Shown piece by piece: positions 25,494-33,525 of a DNA stretch of 43,015 bases. The translations under genes were made by a program, and so were the position numbers. The notes beneath the pieces are model-generated. The model was not told the origin of the DNA, ran no database searches, and was given only the letters and a program-made list of their open reading frames with translations. The stretch is from Treponema sp. (GTDB taxonomy: Bacteria > Spirochaetota > Spirochaetia > Treponematales > Treponemataceae). How positions within the stretch are numbered: position 1 is the stretch's first letter; each line of letters begins with the position of its first letter. The stretch is taken from positions 1-43,015 of the forward strand of contig JAFUFU010000062.1 in NCBI GenBank assembly GCA_017469785.1. The letters are read 5' to 3'.

Positions 25494-26059
25494 AAAAATA
25501 TGAACTTTTCGAGGAGCATTGAGGCAAGCGAAAAAGCAAATGCTTCCGTTCGTGCCGCATACGAGGATGTTTTTGGAAATCAATCAGTCCTCATGAATTT
25601 GTAACACGACGAATCACACTCGTTCCACCGTTCCGCTTGCCACAAGAATATACACCCACAGATTTGGCGCGGGGCGGTTGAAAAAGAAGTTTTGCCGACT
25701 TGCACGAAAAAAAGACACCCCCCCCCTTTCAACCACATCTGACGGTTTCAAACAGGGATATTCCCGCGGGCGTGATGACGAATGCGCTGAATCTTACAGA
25801 AGATTTTGCGGCGGATAACATCACGATTTTAGAAGCGGAGAGAAAGTGCTTGGGAAGCGGCGGTGAGGATGGGGTTGGACGGGGAAAATTTATGAATCTA
25901 TCCGAAGCCGAAATTTTTCTGAGTTCTCTCCGTTGGCAATATGCCGTTTTCTTATAACTCGGAAGCGTGGCAGAAGAAAATTTCAATTTTGGATTACGCA
26001 AAGTTGGAAAAGGAAGTTCAGAATTTGAGTCTTGAAAAAATCTTTCAGGAAAATCTTGA
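25494..26059 (+). other. Decayed coding remnants, unassigned
   Basis: No intact gene. Short open stretches occur in all three + frames: MNFSRSIEASEKANASVR.. (25500-25604), a run starting VTRRITLVPPFRLPQEY, a run at 25700-25957 (NALNLTEDFAADNITILEAE), and MPFSYNSEAWQKKI from 25940, whose frame runs on to a stop near 26092. They change frame repeatedly and look like one or two eroded genes 5' of the McrB remnant. I cannot name them. Confidence 0.5.
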
Positions 26060-26458
26060 TTGCGTGTTTTTGGACGGCTGGACTTTGCGATGAGGCGGCG
26101 GTTCACTTTCAAGGAAATCACGGCGGAGAATTCAATGGAAATGTTGGATAGTTCTGATGCGTGGGAGAATGTTGATGTTTCAACTTTGCCGATTGACGAA
26201 ATCAAAAACCGCATGAAAAATCTGAACGACGCGATTGTGAGCGAGGATGTCGCTCTTTCTTCTGCATATCAGATTGGTGCGGCGTATTTCTTGAAGTATG
26301 CGATGTACAAAGATGAGTCCGAGCCGTTTGAATGTCTTTGGAATTACAACCTTGAGCCGCTTTTGCAGGAATATCTACGCGGGCAGGGAGAATCGGTTGT
26401 GCGCGAAAAAATGAAGAAACTGAAAGCCGCTTATGACAATGAGGATTCTGTAATATGA
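26060..26458 (+). pseudogene. McrB-like AAA+ restriction GTPase, C-terminal remnant
   Basis: About 132 codons open from 26060 with no proper start. RLDFAMRRRFTFKEI matches the sensor-2 region of McrB-type AAA+ proteins (..LDxALRRRF.F), and the end (SAYQIGAAYFLKYA, LWNYNLEPLLQEYLRG) matches the usual McrB C-terminus. The Walker motifs and the DNA-binding N-terminus are missing, so the modification-dependent restriction ATPase is dead. Followed by a palindromic repeat and an McrC-like gene in the normal B-C order. Confidence 0.65.
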
Positions 26459-26466
26459 AATGTGGC

Positions 26467-26526
26467 GGTTGAGCCTGTCGAAACCACAGTGTAAATGGTC
26501 ATTCCGATGTTTCGACTGTACTCAAC
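26467..26526. repeat. Palindromic MITE/REP-like repeat between mcrB and mcrC remnants
   Basis: GGTTGAGCCTGTCGAAACC (26467-26485) and GTTTCGACTGTACTCAAC (26509-26526) are imperfect inverted copies around a 23-nt centre. The core TTTCGACAGGCTCAACC resembles small dispersed palindromes found in many bacterial genomes. It separates McrB from McrC, where an overlap is normal, so it may be an insertion. Confidence 0.5.
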
Positions 26527-26562
26527 AAGCAAAGTCTCAATGACTGCTTCATAGAGAAAACA

Positions 26563-28006
26563 ATGTTCGTCATCCAACTGAAAGACAATGATTTCAACGG
26601 CTCTCCTCTCAAAATCTTCCGTAGCGACGAAGAAGTGGATTTTGCCTCGCTATCCGCTGAAGAAAAATCCGCCGTCCGAAAGGCACTTGATTCAATCAAC
26701 AATGTCTCTCTCAAAGATTTTGAATCGCGCGGGGCAATCGTGTTTCCGTCAAAATCTGTCGAAAGCGACTTGGGGGGCGACTCAAAAATTATCTTCACGG
26801 TGCAGAATCTTGAATCGGATGCGCCTGTAATAAAGACGACGAATGTGATGGGATTTTTCGCGATTTGCGGCGTTCACTTTGAAATCACTTCGCGCTTTGA
26901 CAATGACGTGCGCCACTTTTTTCTTCACTACATGCTTCAAAAAGTCTGCGATGTTTCCCCGACCGTAGAGCTGACCCGTGCGAATAAAAATCCGTTCTAC
27001 GAATTCCTCGTTTATCTGTTCCCCGCTTTTTTGAAAAAGGCTGTGGCGCAGGGGCTTTTCCGCTCATATATCAGCCGCGAATACAACGATTCCAATATCC
27101 GCGGCGTGATTGATTTTCCGCGTCACTTCCGATTCAACATCCCGTTCAACGGTAAGGTCGCCTACCGCATGCGCGAGTACAACCACGATAATTTCCTCAC
27201 CCGGCTTGTACGCCACACGGTTGAATTCATCGCCGAAAACAAAAATCTTCGCGCTATTCTTTCGTGCGATGAGGAAACGCGGGATTCGGTCCAGAAAATC
27301 CGCTCCTGCACGGAATCTTACAGCCGCTTTTTACGCGAGCAAGTCATCAGCAAAAATCTGAAAACGCTTTCGCATCCTTATTACACCGAATACGAGCTTT
27401 TGCGAAAACTTTGTGTCGCGATTCTGACCCACGAAAAATTTTCCTACGGCACAGCGAACCCAAATCAGGTGAATGGCATTTTGTTTGATGGCGCATCTTT
27501 ATGGGAGGAATATCTGAATGTCGTCCTCAAAGAAAACGCGAATCGCCTTGAAGCAAAAATCGAGCATCCGAACAACCGCACGAGAACAGGCGGAAAATGG
27601 CTTTTTGAGACTGAAGGAGGAAATCTCTGTGGCTTGATTTATCCCGATTTCATCTTAATATCCGCTGACGGAAAAAACACCCTCGCAATCTTTGACGCGA
27701 AATACAAGCACCTTGAAGAAGCAAACATCCCGCGTGAGGATTATTTTCAGGTTCTGGCATATATGTTTCGTTTTGACTGCAACAGGGGCGTTCTTGTGTA
27801 CCCATACTGCAGGAGCGAAAAATTTTCAGATTCGGCTTATTTTTTTGAAAGACCACTCAAAAAAGATTTCATTTTTGACAAAAGGATTTGTGATACCCGA
27901 AAGTGCTTTTCCCGCTGATGAAAAGTCTGCGTATCAGGATTTTTTTAGCAAGATGAATGAAAGTGAGAGTGAGTTTATATCGTGGCTCGGAGAAAAATGC
28001 GGATGA
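26563..28006 (+). pseudogene. McrC-like restriction nuclease subunit, frameshifted near the C-terminus
   Basis: McrBC-type nuclease partner. Frame 1 runs 26563-27918 (451 aa) and carries NIRGVIDFPRHFRFN, MREYNHDNFLTRLVRHT, a WEEYL helix and the PD-(D/E)XK motif LIYPDFILI...AIFDAKYK, all typical of McrC/LlaJI family proteins. The expected end is in the next frame: dropping one A from the A6 run at 27859-27864 gives FERPLKKISFLTKGFVIPESAF and continues to the stop at 28006, matching the family pattern F..xGF.IP. So one extra base breaks the last ~50 codons. With McrB gone the locus is probably inactive either way. Confidence 0.7.
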
Positions 28007-28030
28007 AAAATGTTTTAATTACACCTGCGG

Positions 28031-28046
28031 GCGTAAAATTTTACGC
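28031..28046. promoter_or_regulatory. Perfect 16-bp palindrome abutting a -35 box
   Basis: GCGTAAAATTTTACGC is self-complementary and ends one base before the -35 box of the next gene. A direct repeat ACGCTTG (28043 and 28055, 12 bp apart) continues across the -35 box. The position suits a repressor site, possibly for the adjacent winged-helix protein. Confidence 0.5.
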
Positions 28047-28075
28047 TTGAAAATACGCTTGTTTTCGGGTATATT
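28047..28075 (+). promoter_or_regulatory. Promoter of the AlbA_2 gene, start site at the initiation codon
   Basis: TTGAAA (28047-28052), 17-bp spacer, TATATT (28070-28075). The predicted transcription start, 7 nt on, is 28082, the G of the GTG start codon, so the mRNA would be leaderless. Confidence 0.6.
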
Positions 28076-28081
28076 TTTTGT

Positions 28082-29335
28082 GTGAAAGAAACGCATAATC
28101 TTGAATACAAAGAGCAAATCACAAATTCTTTTCTCAAAACGGTGAGCGCATTCTCGAATTATGATGGCGGAAAAATCATTTTCGGGATTGCGGATGACGG
28201 AACGGAAAAGCCGTTGAGCGACCCCGTAAAAAACTGCCTTGCCATTGAAAACGCCATAAACGACAGCATTACGCCCCAGCCCGATTTTTCGCTTGCCGTG
28301 AACGAGGAAAAAGGCACGGTAACGCTGACTGTACACGAAGGTGTCGCAAAGCCGTACCTGTACAAATCGAAGGCGTACAAGCGGAACGATACCGCCACGA
28401 TTGAAGTTGATTCGCTCGAATTCACGCGCCTTGCGCTGAAGGGCAAAAATCTGAAATACGAGGACTTGCCGGCGGAAAATCAGAATCTTACTTTTTCATT
28501 TTTGGAGAAGAAATTTCGGGAAATTGCGGGAGTGGAAGTTTTTGACGATAACATTCTCAAAACGCTTTCCCTGCGTTCTCAAAAAGATGGTTTCAACAAT
28601 GCCGCCGCCCTGCTGTCTGACCAGAATGATTTTCCGGGAATTGATGTAGCGAAATTCGGCGAGAATATCAGCATCATAAAAAAACGCGCGACTTTTGAGC
28701 ATCGCTCCGTCCTTGAATCCTACGAAAACGCGCTTTCTTTCTATAAGGATTTTTACGAGTACGAGGAGATAAAGGGCGCGGTCAGAAGCACGGTGCAGAC
28801 CGTTCCAGAGGCGGCGTTCCGAGAGGCGGTTGCGAACGCGCTGATTCACCGCACTTGGGATGTCTCCTCCGCGATTCGCATTCTGATGTTCGACGACAAA
28901 ATCCAAGTGATAAGTCCCGGCGGGCTTCCTTCGGGCTTGACGGAAGCGGAATATATGCAGGGAAAAATCTCCGTTTTGCGAAACCCGGTTCTTGCGAATG
29001 TGTTTTACCGGCTCGGAATCGTGGAGATTTTCGGAACGGGTGTCCTGCGGATTTTGGAAACTTACCGTCAGAGCCTTGTGAAGCCAAAGTTTGAAATCAC
29101 CGACAACTCGATTTCGGTGGAGCTTCCCGTGGTGCAGACGGAGCTGAACCTTTCCGCCGACGAAAGAACTGTGTACGACGCGCTTTCAAAGAACATCAGA
29201 AAGTCGATAAGCGAAATCACCGCCGCCGTTCCGTTCGGAAAGTCCAAGACGGGCGAAATTCTGAATGCGCTCGCAGAATCGGGCTATGTCAGCGTGTCGG
29301 GGAACGGAAGGGGAACGAAGTATGCCCTGAGCTGA
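28082..29335 (+). CDS. AlbA_2/Schlafen-domain ATP-binding regulator (RecG-like family)
   Basis: 417 aa from GTG 28082; no ribosome-binding site is visible. The N-terminal AlbA_2 (divergent AAA/Schlafen) domain shows EYKEQI, KTVSAFSNYDGGKIIFGIADDG and YLYKSKAYKRNDT. The central part (about 235-345) has an HATPase_c_4-like region, FREAVANALIHRTWD, IQVISPGGLPSGLT and NPVLANVFYRLGIVEIFGTGVLRI. The C-terminus (about 360-417) is a winged helix (KSISEITAAVPFGKSKTGEILNALAESG). Such proteins are usually called transcriptional regulators and often sit in defence or mobile islands. Base composition is near the genome average, unlike the A/T-rich genes 34 bp downstream. Confidence 0.8.
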   Translation: MKETHNLEYKEQITNSFLKTVSAFSNYDGGKIIFGIADDGTEKPLSDPVKNCLAIENAINDSITPQPDFSLAVNEEKGTVTLTVHEGVAKPYLYKSKAYKRNDTATIEVDSLEFTRLALKGKNLKYEDLPAENQNLTFSFLEKKFREIAGVEVFDDNILKTLSLRSQKDGFNNAAALLSDQNDFPGIDVAKFGENISIIKKRATFEHRSVLESYENALSFYKDFYEYEEIKGAVRSTVQTVPEAAFREAVANALIHRTWDVSSAIRILMFDDKIQVISPGGLPSGLTEAEYMQGKISVLRNPVLANVFYRLGIVEIFGTGVLRILETYRQSLVKPKFEITDNSISVELPVVQTELNLSADERTVYDALSKNIRKSISEITAAVPFGKSKTGEILNALAESGYVSVSGNGRGTKYALS

Positions 29336-29368
29336 GGGGGGATTGCGAAACATTTTTGAGGAATAGAA

Positions 29369-30962
29369 ATGAAAGAATCGAATGTATATAATTCGCTTTT
29401 ATCTGCTGCATATAAAGATAATCAAAAACTCTTAGGCGATTTAGTTTCATTTCCGATTAACGATACGGAAAGTTTCTTGAATTTTTTAGACGCGCTTTGG
29501 CAAAAATTTAAAGGAAATTTTTATAGCGGTCGGCAACACATTCTAGCACAAAATATTGCTCAGCAAGAAAATACATTCGTTTATGATATTTTAGATAAGC
29601 TGGAAAATGACGACAGGGAGTTTTCGGATTCCTATCTATTTGAATGTGTTCGTCTTACACCTCATTTGGAATTAAGCGATAAATTAAAATTTTCATATCG
29701 ATTTCTCAATTCAGAAGGCAAGCGTATCTTTGGACTTCTGCTGTTAAGTCATTGCCTAAAAAATGAAGAAATAAATGCTGCTGAAAAGGCGAAAGGTTTG
29801 CAAATATTATTGAAAAGCACGGAATCTGATAAGTCCGATGAAAAAACTAAGGCTGTATTTGAGTTTTGTGAACTGTCAGTTTCTTATTCATATTTGCGGG
29901 AAAAATTGTTAGAACTAAAAAGACGGGATGATTTTTTCATTGAGAATGCTATCTCACGCTTTTTATTGCTACATGAAAAAGATATTTTAGAAGATGAATT
30001 TTTTAAGACTTTGTTTTCGGAATTTTCTAATACAAAATGCAAATCCTCTGATGCGATTCAAAACATTGATGTCTGTCTGTATGATTTATGGAAAACAGAC
30101 AAAAAATTTGTAATTTCATTTTTAATTCAATGGATAAAACATAGCGATTATCCTTTGCACTCTAAAAATTTTTGTAATATTTTTAGCTGTCTTTTTTCTG
30201 CTGTTGATAAATCAGATTTGTCATATATGGTGACGAAATTTTTTCTTGAGGATGATAGCGTGTATCATAAAGCGGCAAGCGATATACTGTATGAAGCCCA
30301 CATTAAAAAAAGATTTGCTCCCAATAAATGAAGAAATTATAAAAGATTGCAATGCCGATGATATTGTATTCTTTTGCAGAAAAATTTTAGGCTATTTGTT
30401 TGAAATTGAGCAAATCTGCAAATTTTTCATTTCAATTGTAAAAGTAAAAATTGATGATAGTGAAATATGTAGAATAATGCTCCATACTTTTTGCGAAATA
30501 TTAGTTCCCGATTATCCAAATTTTTTGGAAAACTTTTTTAAGAATGAAAAGAAAAATAATGTATGTAGTAATGAAATTTTATTTGATAGTTTTTGCAATA
30601 AGGTCTTGGATTATTGCCGCCAATATATAAATTTTATAGAACTTTCCAAATCTAATGAAAAATTCCCAGATATGCAGATTTCTTATGAAAATGCGATTGA
30701 ATGGCGTAAAAGACAAATTGATTTTCAGGAAGAAATCAGAAAACAAAGTGAAGAGAAATCGATAATGTCTAAACTTGCAACGAATACTTTTATAAAATAT
30801 GGAAAAGGTTGCTGTTTTTATGTTGAAGGACGGAATATGCCGACAAATCCATTCTGGGAATTTTCGGAGAAATTTTCTGTTCCTAACAAAGAAATATTTT
30901 GTCCTGTAGATAACGAAATGAAAAGATACCTTTTTAGGACTGCAAAAAGAGGTGAAAAATGA
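29369..30962 (+). pseudogene. Unknown A/T-rich helical protein (cassette gene A), one frameshift
   Basis: I do not recognise this gene. Start ATG 29369 has GAGGAAT upstream. Frame 1 gives 320 residues to a TGA just after ..EAHIKKRFAPNK. Removing one A from the A7 run at 30305-30311 instead reads ..EAHIKKDLLPINEEII and stays open to the TGA at 30960-30962, giving about 530 residues. The whole product is predicted mostly alpha-helical, with an alpha-solenoid look (many Leu/Phe/Lys repeats, no P-loop). The C-terminus has a distinctive GKGCCFYVEG..PTNPFWEFSEKF. GC is far below that of the flanking genes, indicating transfer. The stop overlaps gene B as ATGA, so the two proteins are made together. 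Confidence 0.65.
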
Positions 30963-32641
30963 AGCTGGCGATAAAACAATATCTTTCTTCTCTAAAAGAA
31001 TCAAAAGAATTGGATGCTATTTTGCCAGATTTGCTTCTTGCAATGGGAATTACAACGACAAGCAAACCTCAGAGTGGAAACAGACAGTACGGTGTTGATA
31101 TAGAAGCAACCGGCGTTGACCCTGCTGATAAAAAGCGGAAGGTGTTTTTATTCGTCCTGAAGCAAGGTAATCTAGGAAGAAAAGATTGAAATGACAACGC
31201 GCAGTCAATCAGGCAAAGTTTGGACGAAATCATAGATGTTTATATTCAAAACTGTATTCAAGATTCATACAGAAAACTAAAGATAAAAATAGTGCTTGTA
31301 ACGGGCGGTGATATGCAACAAGTCATTAGGCTGAATTGGACTAGCTATGTTGATAATCATACGACGGACAATATTGAATACGATTTTTGGGGAGGAGATG
31401 AACTTGCCGAATTGTATTACAAATATCTGTTAAATGAAAATTTATTACTTTGCGATTACCGACCGATGTTAAGAAAGACATTGGTTCTGCTTTCAGAGCC
31501 ATCGTATAATCTAAATGAATATTATGTTCTTTTTTCAAAAATGTTGGATTCAATAAATAATAAAAAAGTGAAACAGCGCAACAAGCAGATAAAAGCCTGT
31601 ATTCTTGTTCTGAAACTGGTTATACATTGGGCTATTGATGCAAATAATTACAAACATGCAATAAATATTGCTGAATATTCAGTGCTGTATTTTTGGAATT
31701 TTATTCGCCAAAATAATTTGTTTACGGATTCTGCAATAATGGAAAATTTTAAAATCATATACACGGAACTTTGTACTTTGTATATTAAAAATCACAATCG
31801 TTTTTATAATTTATACTGTTTTCCAGACGGAATGCATGGTTTTACAAACTCCGCCTCCCCTGAAGCAGAAGGAATTGCTGTTTTTGAACAAATGGGATTT
31901 CTTGCAATGGTAGGAATTTTTTCTATTTCAAATATGCTCCGCTCAAAGAATGAAAAAATTATATCAGATATAACGAATGTTTGTAAGAGTTTAAAGGTTC
32001 TGATAGAAAATCATCGCTCATTATTAAATCCATTATACGACAGTCATTGCATAGAAATATCTCTTGCCGCCATTGTACTTTATATGTGCAATGAAACAGA
32101 CTTTTTATTTTCGTGGTTGTCGGAAATTTCAAATCATATTTTGTTTGCATATAAAATTTTAGGAAAGTATTTTCCTGTTGATAGTGACAGTTTCAGAGAT
32201 TTAATCATGGAGAATAATAAAAATAAAGAAAATTTTTTAAGAAGTTCAAACTTGTTCTATTGGCTTTTGGAGTGGATGTCATTTTCTGAGAATGAAGATT
32301 TATATAAGGCTGTTTCTGAAAATTTAAGTGCGACATCTACAAATGTTTGTGTCCAGCAGTGGTTTCCTGATGAAGATTCAGAGAGCAAGATATATACAAC
32401 AAACGCGGGTTTTGTAACAGGATATTCACAAGCGTTGCATACTTTTCCAAAAACTCTTTCGGAGATGAAGAAAGTGCTTGATACAAAAAGGGAAAAAGAA
32501 TGTTCTTTGTCGGATTTTTCTTGTTTTCAATATGGTTTTCCAGAATTGCTTTTGCTTAGTTCAAGACATTTTAGGACACCTATTGTTCCTGATTATGTAA
32601 AGCAGTTTGTGAACGATATAAAAAGCGTGAACGAGGAATAA
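30959..32641 (+). pseudogene. Unknown A/T-rich protein with PD-(D/E)XK-like N-terminus (cassette gene B), one in-frame TGA
   Basis: Start ATG 30959 in the ATGA overlap with gene A. Residues about 20-75 look like an Mrr/PD-(D/E)XK nuclease core: LLLAMG, YGVDIEATG (Asp47) and KVFLFVLKQGN (Lys69). A TGA at 31187-31189 (codon 77) follows GRKD; the same frame then continues with NDNAQSIRQSLDEIIDVYI to 32641, about 560 codons in all. GRKD-W-NDN is my guess at the original, TGG to TGA. The long C-terminal part (FDFWGGDELAELYYKYLLNE, RPMLRKTLVLL) is helical, without a recognised domain. Alternatively the downstream part is translated separately from ATG 31220, which has no good ribosome-binding site. 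Confidence 0.6.
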
Positions 32642-32890
32642 ATACCTAAAGATTATCATGTTAATCATTTTATACCAAAAGGAATATTTAAAAATGAACA
32701 TCCCGAATATTTTATCCGCCTAATGTTATTGCCACGACATAATAATTGTTCTTTTGGCAGTATAACTGAAAAACTAGAAGTATATTTTGAATCTCAAAAA
32801 ATTCCAAATGGCGGTTACCATACTTCTTATATCAATATTGCAAAATTGTATGTTTTTTCGTTGTCAGGAAATAAATCAGATGAAGACTGA
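32642..32890 (+). pseudogene. In-frame coding remnant after gene B
   Basis: After the gene B TAA the same frame stays open for 82 codons to the TGA at 32888-32890, with protein-like A/T-rich sequence (KDYHVNHFIPKGIFKNEHPEY, LLPRHNN, GGYHTSYINIAKLYVF). There is no start codon with a ribosome-binding site. The His..Pro-Lys / Pro-Arg-His-Asn-Asn spacing faintly recalls HNH nucleases. Either a third, truncated cassette gene or a further exposed part of gene B. Confidence 0.4.
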
Positions 32891-33128
32891 GAAGAAACGA
32901 AGCGAGCAGGCTCTCATTCAGGTCGTGCAGGAGTGCTGGCTTAACGGAGTCTCAACCCGCAAGATTGAGAAGATTGCGAAGCGCCTTGGAATAGAAAGCC
33001 TGAGCGCGTCCGAGGTCAGCGAGATAAACAACGGCCTTGACGAGATGGTCGATGAGTTCCGCACGAGGAAACTTGAGGCGGAATCACGGGGCTTGATTTT
33101 AAATATTTCGACACTTACATCGTTCTGA
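32880..33128 (+). mobile_element. IS256 (Mutator)-family transposase, N-terminal-region fragment
   Basis: From ATG 32880 the frame reads KRSEQALIQVVQECWLNGVSTRKIEKIAKRLGI, then LSASEVSEINNGLDEMVDEFRTRKLE, the DNA-binding region of Mutator/IS256 transposases. It ends 82 codons in; the catalytic DDE part is absent and no inverted repeats are visible. The fragment is much more GC-rich than the preceding cassette. A relic insertion that probably truncated the cassette's 3' part. Confidence 0.7.
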
Positions 33129-33331
33129 TTACATACATTTACGGCAAGATGGCGCAAGGAACGAAAGAATGCAAGAGTTTTCTGCATGAATATCAGCGGA
33201 TTTGTAAATTTTTGCAGAGCAACTTGGATTCAGAATATTTTTTCATTATTCACGGAACTAACCACGAGAGTATTTTGACCGAAATGGAAAATTATATAAC
33301 TTTCGGGAAAAAATCTACAAAAAACTCTTGA
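33092..33331 (+). pseudogene. Coding remnant downstream of the transposase fragment
   Basis: An open run without a clear start ends at 33331: GLDFKYFDTYIVLITYIYGK, then AQGTKECKSFLHEYQRICKF and DSEYFFIIHGTNHESI. It could begin at ATG 33149 (60 codons). The amino-acid style resembles the A/T-rich cassette, so it may be the other side of a gene broken by the IS fragment. Not identified. Confidence 0.35.
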
Positions 33332-33370
33332 CGGATTTTTTTGTTTCACATTATCTTAAAAATGAATTGC

Positions 33371-33395
33371 GGGTGCGTCTCCTCGGAGTACACCC
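33371..33395 (+). other. Hairpin between the remnant and ravA
   Basis: GGGTG (33371) / CACCC (33391) with an inner CTCC/GGAG stem form an interrupted hairpin. No T-tract follows directly; a T-rich run begins about 25 nt on. Could be a weak terminator or a relic. Confidence 0.35.
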
Positions 33396-33461
33396 TAGGG
33401 CAACTTGATGCGTCGACTTGCTTTTTTTTATTTTAAAATAATCGTTTTTAGTTTACGAAAT

Positions 33462-33503
33462 CTGTCAACTTTCCAAGATTAAATCACTAGTAAATAGTAT
33501 AAT
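33462..33503 (+). promoter_or_regulatory. Putative alternative-sigma promoter of ravA-viaA
   Basis: CTGTCAAC (33462-33469), 17 bp, CTAGTAA (33487-33493). The same two boxes at the same distance precede the coiled-coil gene at 40760, and the first box is part of a 13-bp identity (AAATCTGTCAACT). The AAC-type -35 recalls ECF sigma promoters. A TATAAT at 33498-33503 could be a separate -10 but has no good -35. Confidence 0.5.
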
Positions 33504-33525
33504 CTACTTATATCAGAGGAATATT

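Noticed and set aside
31187..31189. UGA read as Trp (alternative genetic code or recoding)
   Set aside because: TGA is a normal stop elsewhere in the window, for example in the ATGA overlaps of the uptake operon, and prfB (RF2) is present.
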